A stretch of 64,000 bases of DNA. Origin: Emydura subglobosa. Its lineage: Eukaryota; Chordata; Testudines; Chelidae. Below, piece by piece: positions 63,578 through 64,000 of the stretch (position 1 is the stretch's first letter; the number at the start of each line of letters is the position of its first letter). The stretch covers positions 17,178,282 through 17,242,281 of the forward strand of contig ML680053.1 of assembly GCA_007922225.1 (NCBI GenBank), in the 5' to 3' direction. A model generated the notes under the pieces. That model did not search any database and was not told the origin of the DNA. It saw only the letters and a list, made by a program, of their open reading frames with translations. The position numbers were made by a program, and so were the translations under genes.

Positions 63578-63836
63578 TAGGAGCAATGGTCTCAAGTTGT
63601 GGTGGGGGAGGGCTAAGTTGGATATTAGGAAAAAATTTTTCGCGAGCAGGGTGGTGAAGCACTGGAATGGGTTACCTAGGGAGGTGGTGGAATCTCCATC
63701 TTTAGAGGTTTTTAAGGTGTGGCTTGACAAAGCCCTGTCTGGGATGATTTAGTTGGGGTTGGTGCTGCTTTGAGCAGGGGGTTGGACTAGATGAACTCCT
63801 GAGGTCCCTTCCAACCCTAATCTTCTGTGATTTTAT
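63578..63836 (+). mobile_element. CR1 LINE 3' fragment, 259 bp, with 6-bp duplication
   Basis: Begins within the ORF2 C-terminus (frame giving [28 protein letters not shown]) and ends ttctgtgattttat, the CR1 octamer tail. GATCCC is present on both sides (63572-63577, 63837-63842). Little diverged from the family pattern, so probably fairly young. Confidence 0.92.
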
Positions 63837-64000
63837 GATCCCAAGTACATGTCCATCAAAGACAATAGGTGTGTACTCAGGGCAGCTAGCTTCTCCTACT
63901 GCTCAAGCTGCCACAGTTGCATCTATTTTTAGTGTGCTAGCTGGCTGAGAGCTAGCGTGGTCTACCCTGGTATGTCTCATCAGGCCGGGAATCACTCCCC

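Larger units (their letters stand above)
63314..64000. mobile_element. Large palindromic GTCTACAC-type MITE with two nested inserts, cut by window end
   Basis: Left arm GGTACGTCTACACTTGG, gtgattcccagctcgaagag and actagctctc; right arm at 63925-64000 runs in inverse order (gctggctgagagctagcg, tatgtctcatc, gggaatcac). Removing 63393-63521 and 63578-63842 restores a continuous palindrome with its centre near 63860. The outer right terminus is beyond the window. Confidence 0.8.

Noticed and set aside
38271..64000. JRKL or another pogo-derived gene right of CCDC82
   Set aside because: No long plus-strand frame with DDE or CENP-B-type helix-turn-helix text was found; only LINE, MITE and chance frames.

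Overview
This window is vertebrate nuclear DNA: AT-rich, intron-bearing, densely packed with CR1 LINE fragments, tRNA/MIR-like SINEs and many short palindromic DNA transposons (MITEs). The repeat mix (CR1 3' ends with ATTCTATG-type octamers, MITEs with GTCTACAC termini, 'AATCCAGCAAAGCACTT' palindromes) is what I associate with turtles; this species call is from memory and was not checked by a search.

Two genes can be read with confidence, both on the minus strand and head-to-tail. At 16105-16557 is coding exon 1 of MAML2 (Mastermind-like 2, Notch co-activator): the start codon, MamL-1 domain and splice donor are clear, and 1-16104 is therefore the beginning of MAML2 intron 1. About 6 kb upstream of MAML2 lies the 3' end of CCDC82, whose seven coding exons (36736 down to 22770) join in phase to give a 469-residue protein. 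Its 5' end points into a GC-rich CpG island at about 37.15-38.27 kb, the presumed CCDC82 promoter. The order MAML2-CCDC82 on one strand matches human 11q21; no JRKL reading frame is seen on the far side of the island, where human JRKL sits.

From 38.3 kb to the right end I find no host gene. This part holds two decayed copies of a Jockey-superfamily-like LINE (44.2-45.9 and 51.9-54.0 kb), three CR1 fragments (a fourth is in a CCDC82 intron), LTR-like repeats at 57.4-62.2 kb, and MITEs.

The most instructive structures are nested insertions that can be resolved to the base by target-site duplications: a MIR-like SINE split by a foldback element (TAA duplication) that was itself split by an LTR-like unit (57.1-59.5 kb), and a palindromic MITE at the right edge carrying both a 121-bp hAT-like MITE (8-bp duplication ATCTAGGG) and a 259-bp CR1 fragment (6-bp duplication GATCCC). 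I see no evidence for an undescribed protein-coding system; most open frames outside the two genes are chance or repeat-derived.
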